Below are positions 16,055 to 24,542 of a stretch of DNA of 64,000 bases, in pieces. Both the position numbers and the translations under genes were made by a program. The notes below the pieces were generated by a model. It had not been told where the DNA came from, ran no database searches, and worked only from the letters and a program-made list of their open reading frames with translations. The DNA lies in assembly GCF_006210265.1 (NCBI RefSeq), contig NZ_VCNC01000001.1:1-64000 (forward strand), given 5' to 3'. Source of the DNA: Desulfovibrio sp. UCD-KL4C (lineage in GTDB: Bacteria > Desulfobacterota > Desulfovibrionia > Desulfovibrionales > Desulfovibrionaceae). Position 1 is the first letter of the stretch. Every line of letters begins with the position of its first letter.

Positions 16055-17365
16055 GTGAATTTCAATTTGATTACGCTTTTTCCGGAATTTTTCGATTCCC
16101 CTCTTTCAAACGGCCTTATGAGTAAGGCTGTTGAAAAAGATATCGTTTCATTCAATACTGTCAATCCTCGTGATTTCGCTGTCGATAATCATAAGAGCGT
16201 GGATGATCGTCCTTACGGGGGCGGACCGGGTATGGTCATGTTTATTGAGCCTATAGCTCGCAGTCTTGAATCTGTGGGTATTAAACCTGTTCGTCAGGGA
16301 GGCTGTGGCAAGGGTAAAAGGTTGCTGATGCTGTCACCGAAAGGTCGTCCGCTCACTCAGAAACTTGCTACTGAACTTGCCGGGGAAGATGAACTGACAC
16401 TTGTCTGTGGTCGGTATGAAGGAATTGACGCTCGCTTTGAAGAGATATTTCCCGTTGAGACTGTCTCTGTCGGAGATTTTGTTCTTAACGGAGGTGAAGC
16501 CGGAGCTTTGTGCCTTATTGAAGCCGTAGCCAGATTGCTGCCGGATTTCATGGGACATTCTGAATCAGGTACTGAGGAAAGTTTTTCTTCGGGACTTTTG
16601 GAGTATCCGCACTATACCCGTCCTGCAGAATATGAAGGACTGAGAGTGCCGGAAATTCTTTCTTCCGGGAATCATGCTCTGATCGAAGAATGGAGGAATA
16701 AAAGGTCTCTTGATGAGACTTTGAATTCCAGACCGGAATTGCTTTCTGAAGCTGACGGCTTAAAAAAAGAAGATGTTTATCATTTGCGGGCAATCCCCCG
16801 TAAACGTTTAGGAAAACATCTTTCAATGGCCTTAGTACACTATCCGGTGCTAAATAAATTTGGTGAAAAAGCCGCTGTTTCTTTGACAAACCTTGATATT
16901 CACGATATGTCCCGCGTTTCCCGCTCTTACTCATTGGCAGGGATGTATGCAGTGACTCCTATCGAGGACCAAAAGAAATTGGCTGACCGAATAATTTCTC
17001 ATTGGACTTCGGGACCGGGTAGCAGGACGAACCCGGACAGAGCTGCCGCTCTGGCAAAGGTCAGTGTGATGGACTCCCTGATCGATGTGGTGGAGCATAT
17101 TGAGTCGGGAACGGGTAAGAAACCGATACTGGTGACAACCAGTGCTCGGGGCGCGGGTAATGTGACTCCTAGTCAGGTCCGTGAAATGCTTTATGACAAT
17201 CCGGTGCTTCTGGTCTTCGGAACAGGACATGGATTGGCTCCCGAAATTCTTGAAATGGCAACGGGATGTCTTAGACCTCTCCGTTTCATGGATGGATATA
17301 ATCACTTATCAGTAAGAAGTGCGGTGGCAATTACGGTTGACAGGCTTTTGGGAGACGCTTGGTAG
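16055..17365 (+). CDS. trmD: TrmD tRNA m1G37 methyltransferase fused to a second SPOUT RNA methyltransferase
   Basis: 436 residues, almost twice the usual 240-255. Residues 1 to about 245 are a full TrmD: MNFNLITLFPEFFDSPL start, DNHKSVDDRPYGGGPGMV, LTLVCGRYEGIDARF, SVGDFVLNGGEAGALCLIEAVARLLP, GLLEYPHYTRP. They should make m1G at tRNA position 37. From about residue 252 comes a second domain (KHLSMALVHYPVLNKFGE..., SLTNLDIHDMSR, LVFGTGHGLAPEIL, YNHLSVRSAVAI) that matches the SAM-dependent RNA methyltransferase family Methyltrn_RNA_4 (stand-alone TM1570 beside trmD in Thermotoga). The target of that domain is unknown. GTG start. Uninterrupted frame, so a genuine fusion. Confidence 0.93.
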   Translation: MNFNLITLFPEFFDSPLSNGLMSKAVEKDIVSFNTVNPRDFAVDNHKSVDDRPYGGGPGMVMFIEPIARSLESVGIKPVRQGGCGKGKRLLMLSPKGRPLTQKLATELAGEDELTLVCGRYEGIDARFEEIFPVETVSVGDFVLNGGEAGALCLIEAVARLLPDFMGHSESGTEESFSSGLLEYPHYTRPAEYEGLRVPEILSSGNHALIEEWRNKRSLDETLNSRPELLSEADGLKKEDVYHLRAIPRKRLGKHLSMALVHYPVLNKFGEKAAVSLTNLDIHDMSRVSRSYSLAGMYAVTPIEDQKKLADRIISHWTSGPGSRTNPDRAAALAKVSVMDSLIDVVEHIESGTGKKPILVTTSARGAGNVTPSQVREMLYDNPVLLVFGTGHGLAPEILEMATGCLRPLRFMDGYNHLSVRSAVAITVDRLLGDAW

Positions 17366-17413
17366 ATTTCGTTTTTGGATACCGCAAATTGAATTTATAT
17401 AAGGAGTAGCAAC

Positions 17414-17761
17414 ATGAACGTAATTAAAAAGATCGAACGCGAACACATGCGTCTTGATATGCCTGCATTTAAAGCAGGTGACACTGTAAAAGTACATCTT
17501 CGCATTATCGAAGGTGAAAAAGAACGTATCCAGGTTTTTCAGGGTGTTGTTCTTCGTTACCGTAACGGTTCAACTGATTCAACTTTCACAGTACGTAAGA
17601 TCTCCGACGGTATCGGTGTAGAGCGCGTATTTGCAGTACATTCTCCCTACATTGAACGTGTAGAAGTTGTTACTGAAGGTAAAGTTCGTCGTAGCCGCAT
17701 TTACTATCTTCGTGACCTTAAAGGTAAAGCAGCACGTATCAAATCAAAGAACGCTTGGTAG
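17414..17761 (+). CDS. rplS: 50S ribosomal protein L19
   Basis: 115-residue large-subunit protein L19. Hallmarks: [30 protein letters not shown] and the basic end [20 protein letters not shown]. It contacts 16S rRNA at the subunit interface. AAGGAG ribosome site 6 bases before the ATG. Last ribosomal gene of the cluster, followed by an attenuator-like hairpin before rnhB. Confidence 0.98.
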   Translation: MNVIKKIEREHMRLDMPAFKAGDTVKVHLRIIEGEKERIQVFQGVVLRYRNGSTDSTFTVRKISDGIGVERVFAVHSPYIERVEVVTEGKVRRSRIYYLRDLKGKAARIKSKNAW

Positions 17762-17834
17762 CACCCGAAGATTTAAATCTTCTTGGTTCACTCATCCGGG
17801 CAATCTGTCCGGCGGAGTGCGCAACTACAAGTTG

Positions 17835-17882
17835 AAAACCGTCTCTCCCGGATCGAAAGATTCAGGAGCAGGCGGTTTTTTT
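17835..17882 (+). terminator. Terminator/attenuator between rplS and rnhB
   Basis: AAAACCG (17835-17841) pairs with CGGTTTT (17873-17879). An inner stem CTCC...GGAG with GGATC/GATTC is capped by a GAAA tetraloop, and a seven-T run follows. Likely a partial terminator that lowers expression of rnhB and later genes relative to rplS. Confidence 0.65.
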
Positions 17883-17908
17883 ATTGGTTTTACATTGGAG
17901 CATCAAAG

Positions 17909-18577
17909 ATGTCATACGAGTTGTCGAACGGTACATTGCCGGGAATGGGCGGAGAAGATGGACTCGTCGCAGGTATTGATGAAGCCGGCAGAGGGTGTCT
18001 GGCCGGTCCTGTCGTTGCCGGGGCTGTTATTTTGCCTGTTGAATATGACTTGCCAGGGCTTACTGATTCTAAAAAACTAACTGAGTCCGCGCGGGATATT
18101 TTAGCGCTGCAAATTCGCCAGCAGGCTCTTTGCTGGTCGCTTGGAGTTAGCAGAGCGCAAGTGGTAGACCGCATAAATATTCTTCAGGCAACGTTTAGAG
18201 CTATGGCTAGAGCATCAATTCATCTTAAAGTGCAGCCTACTGTTTTGCTAATTGATGGAAATAAGACTATTCCGTTAAGTCACTTTAACGGTCTTTCAGG
18301 GTTTCAGCAGGAATCGATAATTAAAGGTGATGAGAAAATACCAGCTATTTCGGCGGCCTCAATCCTTGCAAAAACTTTTAGAGACTCCTTGATGGTTAAA
18401 CTGGAAAAGAGATACCCGGGATACGGCTTTGCTGTGCATAAAGGGTATGGAACGAAATTTCATATGGATGCAGTCCGGGAAAAAGGTCCCTGCATGATCC
18501 ATCGACTCACTTTTAAAGGCGTTCGTCCTGAAAAGAAAAAATCAGGGCAGGAGAGAATGTGTCTCCCAGGCATTTAG
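17909..18577 (+). CDS. rnhB: Ribonuclease HII
   Basis: 222 residues from the ATG at 17909, which has GGAG 8 bases upstream. The frame stays open further upstream but that part runs through the terminator and has no family similarity. It removes ribonucleotides from DNA and RNA primers. Active-site motif [22 protein letters not shown] gives the Asp-Glu pair; DSKKL and the later LIDG and SILAKTFRD segments supply the rest. The last 19 bases overlap the yraN start. Confidence 0.96.
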   Translation: MSYELSNGTLPGMGGEDGLVAGIDEAGRGCLAGPVVAGAVILPVEYDLPGLTDSKKLTESARDILALQIRQQALCWSLGVSRAQVVDRINILQATFRAMARASIHLKVQPTVLLIDGNKTIPLSHFNGLSGFQQESIIKGDEKIPAISAASILAKTFRDSLMVKLEKRYPGYGFAVHKGYGTKFHMDAVREKGPCMIHRLTFKGVRPEKKKSGQERMCLPGI

Positions 18578-18981
18578 ATTTCGGCGAGGCCGGAGAAAAT
18601 TTTGCTGCCTGTTATCTTGAGTGCAGAGGGTTCACCGTTCGTCACCGGAATTGGCGGTGGCGACAATGGGAGCTTGATATTATCTGTGAAGACCTACCCG
18701 ATTCTGACGGTGAGCGCGATCTTGTTTTTGTGGAAGTGAAGACCAGAACCGGAAATTCCGTGCAAAAAGGTTTGCAGGCGGTGACTCCTGCAAAGTGCCG
18801 TAAGTTAGTTAAAGCTGCTTCACATTATTTGTCGGCAATGGACCTGTGGCATAGACCGTGCCGTTTTGATCTTGTTATTGTAAATGATGCCGGAAACGGC
18901 ATGAATGCGGAGCACATAAAAAATGCCTTCGAAATCTCCGACTTTATGGGTAGTGGCAACACCGCTTGGCAACCTTGGTGA
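18559..18981 (+). CDS. yraN: YraN/UPF0102 family endonuclease-like protein
   Basis: 140-residue protein of the UPF0102 family with a restriction-endonuclease-like fold. The motif is [18 protein letters not shown], then E-L-D-I-I and [10 protein letters not shown], giving the E/D/E-V-K set. The family often sits beside rnhB, as here. GTG start at 18559 inside the end of rnhB; the end overlaps rsmI by 59 bases in another frame. The exact role is uncertain; a nucleic-acid processing role is inferred from the fold. Normal length. Confidence 0.9.
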   Translation: MSPRHLDFGEAGENFAACYLECRGFTVRHRNWRWRQWELDIICEDLPDSDGERDLVFVEVKTRTGNSVQKGLQAVTPAKCRKLVKAASHYLSAMDLWHRPCRFDLVIVNDAGNGMNAEHIKNAFEISDFMGSGNTAWQPW

Positions 18982-19765
18982 TATTTCAGACCGTGCAAAG
19001 AAAGTCTTGGCTACGGCAGATGTAATTTTAGCCGAGGATACCCGCAGAACAGGTAAGCTGCTTACCGGACTTGATATTAAAGGTAACGGCTTTATAAGTC
19101 TTCATGATCATAACGAAGAAAAACGTATAGCAAAGGTGCTCGAATTTTTTGACGAGGGCGGAAGCGCCGCGCTTGTATCTGATGCTGGAACACCGCTCAT
19201 GAGTGATCCCGGTTACCGGCTTGTTAAAGCTTGCCGCGAGCATGGCGTGAAAATAGTTCCTGTACCCGGGCCATGTGCACCTGTTACAGCCTTAAGTGCT
19301 TGTGGTCTTCCTCCTTATCCATTTGTCTTTCTGGGATTTATGCCTCGTAAAGACGGACACATGACAAAACTTTTGGAAACGCACGGAGCAACAGGAGCTA
19401 CAATAGTTTTTTTTGAGCGTAAATCCAGACTTCGTGAAACTCTGGAAGTCGCTTACAGGGTGCTTGGAGACAGAGAATTTGCTATATGCCGCGAGCTGAC
19501 TAAAGACTATGAAGAGTTTATATCAGGGACTTTATCCGGCCATGCAGATGTTTCTGATGAGCTGAGAGGTGAGATAACAGTTGTGGTTGGACCACCGATT
19601 ATAAGTGGCCCGGCAAGCGAAGAAGAAATATTCCGTCTCATTGATGAAGAAATGCTGTCTGGTGAAAAGCCGAAAGTGGTAGCTAGAAACGTTGCTGATC
19701 GTGTTCAGGGGTGGACAGCCAAAGCTGTCTATGAAAAAGTGACTGAAAGAAAAACAAATAGTTAG
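18923..19765 (+). CDS. rsmI: 16S rRNA (cytidine-1402-2'-O)-methyltransferase RsmI
   Basis: 280-residue tetrapyrrole-methylase-fold enzyme. It starts [18 protein letters not shown] and continues AEDTRRTGKLL, SDAGTPLMSDPGYRLVKACRE and VPVPGPCAPVTALSACGLP, all RsmI family hallmarks. It methylates the ribose of C1402 in the decoding centre. The start lies within the end of yraN (59-base overlap), so translation is probably coupled. C-terminal helical extension (about 235-280) as in relatives. Confidence 0.96.
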   Translation: MPSKSPTLWVVATPLGNLGDISDRAKKVLATADVILAEDTRRTGKLLTGLDIKGNGFISLHDHNEEKRIAKVLEFFDEGGSAALVSDAGTPLMSDPGYRLVKACREHGVKIVPVPGPCAPVTALSACGLPPYPFVFLGFMPRKDGHMTKLLETHGATGATIVFFERKSRLRETLEVAYRVLGDREFAICRELTKDYEEFISGTLSGHADVSDELRGEITVVVGPPIISGPASEEEIFRLIDEEMLSGEKPKVVARNVADRVQGWTAKAVYEKVTERKTNS

Positions 19766-19824
19766 CGCGTTAGGATTGTTTGGCAGCGGTTTAAATATAA
19801 TCCGAAGCAGCGGTGGAAGCGGTC

Positions 19825-20580
19825 GTGAATGAAAAAGTGAAAGTGAAAAATTCTCTTGGCCTGGCTTTTGTCAGGTGTTTTCTTCGCAGTTATTTTGTAG
19901 GGGCGGGGTTCAATACTCGCGGATTGCAGAATATCGGATTCTCTTACGCCATGCAGCCCGGACTTGAAGCGCTCTATTCAGATCCTCTGGAGTTATCCAG
20001 AGCACGTAAACGGTATGTTAAGCATTATAACTCACATCCGTTTTGGGCTCCATTGTTGATAGCTATTTTTTTGGCGGTGGAAATACAGATTAAAGACGGT
20101 AAATTCCCAGTCGCTTTTTTGAATAAAGTAAAAAATACTACCAGCTATACACTTTCTGCTATAGGTGATTCTGTCTTTGCTGGAAGTGCTCTGATTTTTT
20201 GGGCTTTGGCAACGATCTCTTTATTGCTTGCTGGTAATACTACGGCGGCTATGCTACTCGGTTTAATATCGTTTGTGGCATTGCAAATATTTAAAGTGTA
20301 TATTTTCTGGTCTGGATTGCATAAGGGACTAGGATTTTTGAGTGAACTGAAAAAATGGAATTTGATTAATTTAGGTGAACGCTTGAAATTTGTTAATGCG
20401 TTTGTTCTTCTGTTAATCTGGATTCAGTTGTGGCCTTCAGATATGGGTATTTTTCAGTGGTATGGCGGAACTGCGATACTGGGATCGCTAGGGTGGCTTA
20501 TTGCAACCGGAAAGATCTCCAGAGAAATCGTTGCGGTACTTTTTTTTGTAGTAAGTGTGTTTTTGATAAATTTATTGTAA
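19825..20580 (+). CDS. PTS system mannose-family IID component
   Basis: About 251 residues. The N-terminal part carries the family pattern FLRSYFVGAGFNTRGLQNIGFSYAMQPGLEALY and HPFWAPLLIAIFLAVE; several hydrophobic segments follow (about 125-165, 190-250). EIID works with EIIC as membrane channel of mannose-type phosphotransferase systems. No IIA, IIB or IIC gene is in the window; instead ptsH and ptsI follow directly. I chose the GTG at 19825 because GGAAG lies five bases upstream; GTG at 19813 is an alternative. Whether it transports sugar or has a regulatory role is open. Confidence 0.85.
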   Translation: MNEKVKVKNSLGLAFVRCFLRSYFVGAGFNTRGLQNIGFSYAMQPGLEALYSDPLELSRARKRYVKHYNSHPFWAPLLIAIFLAVEIQIKDGKFPVAFLNKVKNTTSYTLSAIGDSVFAGSALIFWALATISLLLAGNTTAAMLLGLISFVALQIFKVYIFWSGLHKGLGFLSELKKWNLINLGERLKFVNAFVLLLIWIQLWPSDMGIFQWYGGTAILGSLGWLIATGKISREIVAVLFFVVSVFLINLL

Positions 20581-20626
20581 ATAAAAAAATTGCGTTGGCA
20601 TAATAGATATAAAGGAACGGTTGAAA

Positions 20627-20944
20627 ATGATTGATAATAGCGCGCTGCGTGAAGGTTCTCCAAATTCGGAAACCGCTGTAGCCCGGACTGTTATTGTAGT
20701 TAACCAATTAGGACTGCATGCTCGGCCTGCGGCTCAACTTGCTCAGGAAGCTCAAAATTTTCAGGCTGAGATCGCAATTTTGTGTGATTCTCAGGAAGTG
20801 GATGCTAAAAGCATTCTTGATATTTTGACGCTCGCCGCAGCACAGGGAAGTACTCTTGAACTTAGAGCTGAAGGTGTTGATGCCGTAGAAGCTCTCGATT
20901 GTCTGGAAGGGTTGTTTAAATCAAAATTCGGCGAGGATAAGTAA
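20627..20944 (+). CDS. ptsH: Phosphocarrier protein HPr
   Basis: 105 residues from the ATG at 20627 (AAGGAA about 10 bases upstream; TTG at 20621 is possible). The active-site histidine is His31 in LGLHARPAAQ, accepting phosphate from EI. Ser62 in DAKSILDIL occupies the place of the regulatory Ser46 of other HPr proteins. It has about 16 extra N-terminal residues compared with E. coli. The stop overlaps the ptsI start by one base (TAATG). Confidence 0.95.
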   Translation: MIDNSALREGSPNSETAVARTVIVVNQLGLHARPAAQLAQEAQNFQAEIAILCDSQEVDAKSILDILTLAAAQGSTLELRAEGVDAVEALDCLEGLFKSKFGEDK

Positions 20945-22728
20945 TGGCCAGAGAAGTCGTTACCGGTATTTCCGTTTCAACTGGCATTGCCATAGGTAAA
21001 GCCTATTTTTTGAATCGCAGCATCTCTTCCAACTTGCCTCGGCAGACTGTGCCGGAGCATATGGTTGCCGGAGAAAAAGAGCGACTTGTCTACGCCTTTA
21101 CTGAAGCTGTTAAAGAGTTGGCGGCCGTGCGACTGAAAGTCCCGGCAGAATTAAAAGAGCATCAGTTGATTATTGATTCACATTTAATGATGCTTAAGGA
21201 TCCGAAACTCTCTAAGTCTGCAATTAAATATATTGATGATCTTTGTATCAATGCTGAATGGGCTCTGGATAAAGCTGTAAATGACCTTGAAAAAGCTTTC
21301 GGGGTTCTGGAAGATAAATATATTCGAGAACGCATGCAGGACGTTAGTCAGGTTGCCCAGAGGGTTCAGGCTAAGCTTATTGGTGGAGAAGCGATTCTAA
21401 GCCCAATTGAGGGGCGCGCAGTGCTTATGGCACATGATCTTAGTCCTGCTGATACTATTGAGCTTGAAATTAATAAGCTGATGGCTTTTGTAACAACTCT
21501 AGGCGGTAAAACTTCACACACCGGTATTTTAGCTCGTACACTTAATATTCCTGCTTTGGTGGGTGCTGAGAAACTTGAAAATTCTGTTGTGGACGGTGAC
21601 CTTGTAATTGTAGACGGTCTTTCAGGTAAGATTATTGTTGATCCTGATGAAGAGGAGCTAGAGCATTATCATAACTTGCAAAGCCAGTTTGAAACTTATC
21701 AGGGCACGATTATAAGGAGCTGTCAGCTTCCTGCTGAAACTGAAGACGGGTACAGGGTTCAGGTTTTAGCTAATATAGAACTTTCGGAAGAAGTTTCAGC
21801 TGTTATTAATAACGGCGGTGAAGGGATCGGGCTGTTCAGAACAGAGTATGCATATTTGAACCGAAGCGATCTTCCTGACGAAGAAGAGCTAGCTGAAAAA
21901 TATATTGAACTTGCCACGATAATGTCTCCTCGTAAGGTTGTTTTAAGAACTCTTGATCTCGGCGCAGATAAATTTATGTCTTATTTTGGGCCGCTTGATG
22001 AGGCGAATCCTGCAATGGGACTTAGAGCTATAAGATTTTGTTTGAAGCATAAAGACCTTTTTCACACGCAGCTGAGAGCTATTTTGCGGGCCAGTACGTG
22101 TGGCAATGTTTCAGTCATGTTTCCTATGATTTCCGGGCTTAAAGAAATTCATCAGGCAAAAGATGCTTTGGAACGTGCTAAGGTTGAACTGACGGCAGAA
22201 GGTATTGATTATGATCATGACATGCAGGTAGGTATTATGATTGAACTTCCTGCTGCAGTTATGATTGCTGAGATTCTGGCCCAAGAAGTTGATTTTTTCA
22301 GTATTGGAACTAATGATTTGATCCAGTACAGTATCGGGATTGACCGTACTAATCCCCATGTTTCGTATCTGTATCAGCCTTTGCATCCGGCGATAGTTCG
22401 CTCTATCAAGTATGTTGTTGACGCAGGACACAGAGCAGGGATAGGCGTTAGCCTGTGCGGTGAAGTTGCTTCTGACCCCTATTGTGTACCTATCTTGATG
22501 GGTATGCAGATTGACAGTCTCAGCCTTACTCCGCAGGCAATTCCTGGCATTAAACGCATTTTGCGCCAGCTTAGAATGCCTGAATGCAAGCAGCTGTTAA
22601 AAGAGGTTTTGCACTGCCGAACTGTTGCACAAATTAATAAGCTTGTTACTAAAAATATTTATAAAAAATATCCGGAAGAACTAATGTTTTTTGCATCTCT
22701 TCTGGATAACGATGATATCGCAGGTTAA
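20944..22728 (+). CDS. ptsI: PTS enzyme I (phosphoenolpyruvate-protein phosphotransferase)
   Basis: 594-residue cytoplasmic enzyme that phosphorylates HPr from PEP. Visible: the swivelling His domain [21 protein letters not shown], the PEP-binding barrel with [15 protein letters not shown], the [12 protein letters not shown] segment and the active-site CGEVASDP cysteine near the C-terminus. Length matches the family. Its start overlaps ptsH by one base and its stop is 8 bp before smpB. Confidence 0.97.
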   Translation: MAREVVTGISVSTGIAIGKAYFLNRSISSNLPRQTVPEHMVAGEKERLVYAFTEAVKELAAVRLKVPAELKEHQLIIDSHLMMLKDPKLSKSAIKYIDDLCINAEWALDKAVNDLEKAFGVLEDKYIRERMQDVSQVAQRVQAKLIGGEAILSPIEGRAVLMAHDLSPADTIELEINKLMAFVTTLGGKTSHTGILARTLNIPALVGAEKLENSVVDGDLVIVDGLSGKIIVDPDEEELEHYHNLQSQFETYQGTIIRSCQLPAETEDGYRVQVLANIELSEEVSAVINNGGEGIGLFRTEYAYLNRSDLPDEEELAEKYIELATIMSPRKVVLRTLDLGADKFMSYFGPLDEANPAMGLRAIRFCLKHKDLFHTQLRAILRASTCGNVSVMFPMISGLKEIHQAKDALERAKVELTAEGIDYDHDMQVGIMIELPAAVMIAEILAQEVDFFSIGTNDLIQYSIGIDRTNPHVSYLYQPLHPAIVRSIKYVVDAGHRAGIGVSLCGEVASDPYCVPILMGMQIDSLSLTPQAIPGIKRILRQLRMPECKQLLKEVLHCRTVAQINKLVTKNIYKKYPEELMFFASLLDNDDIAG

Positions 22729-22736
22729 ATTTTATT

Positions 22737-23204
22737 ATGGCTAAAGCAAAAAAGAAAAGCCCTTCTTCCATTGCACGGAATAAGATTGCTCGTCGAAATT
22801 ATGATTTTGTAGATACTTTGGAAGCAGGTCTTGTACTTGTGGGAACTGAGGTTAAATCTCTGCGTCAGGGGCAAATAAGCTTCAATGACGGGTATATTAA
22901 TTTTCAAGACGGAGAAGCATGGCTGATAGGTATTCATATTGCTCCCTACGATCACGCAGGCCATACGCAGCATGATCCTGACCGTCCTCGTAAGCTGTTG
23001 CTGCATGATTATGAAATTGAAAAATTGCAGACAAAATCAGAGCAGAAAGGGCTGACAGTCATCCCCGTGAGCCTTTACTTTTCCAAAGGTAAGATTAAAT
23101 TACAAATAGCACTGGCAAAAGGTAAAAATGTTCATAGCCGCAAGGAAGAGCTGAAGAGGCGTGATATAGCAAGAGACACGGCCCGCCAATTAGCTAACTA
23201 TTAG
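22737..23204 (+). CDS. smpB: SsrA-binding protein SmpB
   Basis: 155-residue partner of tmRNA in ribosome rescue. Hallmarks: [34 protein letters not shown] near the start, DGYINF, and the basic tail [23 protein letters not shown] that reaches into the decoding centre. 8 bp after ptsI, so cotranscribed. I see no ssrA (tmRNA) gene in the following bases. Confidence 0.97.
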   Translation: MAKAKKKSPSSIARNKIARRNYDFVDTLEAGLVLVGTEVKSLRQGQISFNDGYINFQDGEAWLIGIHIAPYDHAGHTQHDPDRPRKLLLHDYEIEKLQTKSEQKGLTVIPVSLYFSKGKIKLQIALAKGKNVHSRKEELKRRDIARDTARQLANY

Positions 23205-23207
23205 CTA

Positions 23208-23289
23208 ACGGACGAGCCGTAAAAAACTTTCACCACCCCTTGCCGGTAGGTGGATAAAGTATGGTATGGAATAGTAACTTTTCGTCCGT
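23208..23289. other. 82-base inverted-repeat-bounded element
   Basis: Perfect 8-bp repeat ACGGACGA (23208-23215) / TCGTCCGT (23282-23289) encloses an inner CCACC...GGTGG hairpin (about 23233-23253). The end of smpB and the bases after it also contain two TTAGCTAA palindromes. It could be the 3' end structure of the pts-smpB mRNA or a small RNA. No T-tract follows, so it is not a clear terminator. Confidence 0.3.
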
Positions 23290-23305
23290 CAAGGATCGAA
23301 AATTT

Positions 23306-23464
23306 TTACTGAAGTCTCGAAATTAAAACAGTTAGACCCATAGTAACTCCGATCCAGAAAAATAGTTTAATAGTACCTGTTACGGGATCAAGTCTGGTAT
23401 AGCCTGAAATGCTGTCTTCGGGAGTCAGAATTTCCATTACGAAGTTGCTTACGCTGTTAACCAT
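23306..23464 (-). CDS. Small single-helix membrane protein (52 aa)
   Basis: 52 residues from the ATG at 23464, which has a strong AAGGAGA ribosome site 6 bases upstream. The longer frame begins before that site. The N-terminal half is soluble (MVNSVSNFVMEILTPEDSIS...). The C-terminal half is one transmembrane helix (IKLFFWIGVTMGLTVLISRL, about 32-51). I do not recognise the family. Gene divergent from the LysR gene. Ribosome site and topology make it a likely real gene. Confidence 0.6.
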   Translation of the reverse strand: MVNSVSNFVMEILTPEDSISGYTRLDPVTGTIKLFFWIGVTMGLTVLISRLQ

Positions 23465-23643
23465 GACAATTCTCCTTTTTCGTGAAGTTGATTTAAAAAA
23501 AATCACGAACTTGATAAAAACTTAATGCCTGTTTTGTTTCATTCAATCCAACGGGAATAATAGAACCCCCCCTTTAACTTTTTCGATGGATAAAGAATTA
23601 AATTCATTCAATTGTAACAGATACGCCGTAAGTTGTTTAAACT

Positions 23644-24531
23644 ATGGAACTATATCAGATTAAAACCTTTGTGGTAGTAGCAGGAACTGGTAATTTAACC
23701 AGAGCTGCGAAACACTTGCATGCTAGCCAGTCAACAATAAGCTTGCATATTAAATCTCTTGAAGAAGAGCTTGGTGTATGTCTTTTTTTGCGTACTCCAA
23801 AAGGTATGGTTCCTACTCCAGAAGGAGAAGCCCTTGTAAAAAAGGCTCAGGATGTTCTTGACTCAGTTGAAAAAATGTATGCTGAAGCCTTAACTCTTTG
23901 CGGGGCTGTTTCAGGAGAAGCTCGAGTCGGATTACAAACATCTCCAGTCTACTTAAGAACCCCTCAGCTTATTAAATGTATTAAAGATAATTATCCCGGT
24001 CTTAACCTACAATTTGTACAGCATCAGACATGGACAATGCGTCGGGAAGTTGCAGGTAGATCAGTCGAAGGCGGATTTTTTTATTCAGTATCCCCTCCTG
24101 CGGAAGTTGAAGGAATTCTTTTAGAGAACACGGTGCTTAGAGTTGTCGGTCCTGCTTCATGGCGGGCTAAAATGGAAAATGCCAACTGGGCTGATCTTGC
24201 AAAATTACCGTGGATCTGGACTCCTTCTGAGTGTTCATTCAGTCAAAAATTGAACGAAAAATTTCATCTTCTAGGTCTTGAAGCCAGTAAATCCATGATT
24301 GCAGACAGTGAAGACGCACATAATACATTGGTTAGATCTGAAAACGGTGTAACCGTTATGCGTGATGATGAAGCTCGTGAAGGTGAAGATTCAGGGTCAT
24401 TTTACATCTGGCCCGGTGGGCACCTTGAAGTCGGATTGTATTTTGGGTTCCACAAGCAGCGAAAGGCTGATCCTATTGTGAAGGCGTTGATTGATTGTGT
24501 TAAAAAAGTCTGGAAGCCTTCAGTTTCTTAG
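23644..24531 (+). CDS. LysR-family transcriptional regulator
   Basis: 295-residue regulator. The N-terminal winged helix-turn-helix (MELYQIKTFVVVAGTGNLTRAAKHLHASQSTISLHIKSLEEELG, given here only as the recognisable LysR pattern in residues 1-44) is followed by the two-lobe effector domain (about 90-290). It stands 11 bp before the flavin dehydrogenase gene on the same strand, so it may be autoregulated and control that pair; LysR regulators usually respond to the substrate of the adjacent pathway. The ligand, perhaps lactate or a related 2-hydroxy acid, is inference. Confidence 0.93.
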   Translation: MELYQIKTFVVVAGTGNLTRAAKHLHASQSTISLHIKSLEEELGVCLFLRTPKGMVPTPEGEALVKKAQDVLDSVEKMYAEALTLCGAVSGEARVGLQTSPVYLRTPQLIKCIKDNYPGLNLQFVQHQTWTMRREVAGRSVEGGFFYSVSPPAEVEGILLENTVLRVVGPASWRAKMENANWADLAKLPWIWTPSECSFSQKLNEKFHLLGLEASKSMIADSEDAHNTLVRSENGVTVMRDDEAREGEDSGSFYIWPGGHLEVGLYFGFHKQRKADPIVKALIDCVKKVWKPSVS

Positions 24532-24542
24532 GCGGTTATATA

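Noticed and set aside
17783-17908. Upstream extension of rnhB
   Set aside because: Runs through the rplS/rnhB terminator hairpin and has no RNase HII similarity; the start with GGAG is at 17909.
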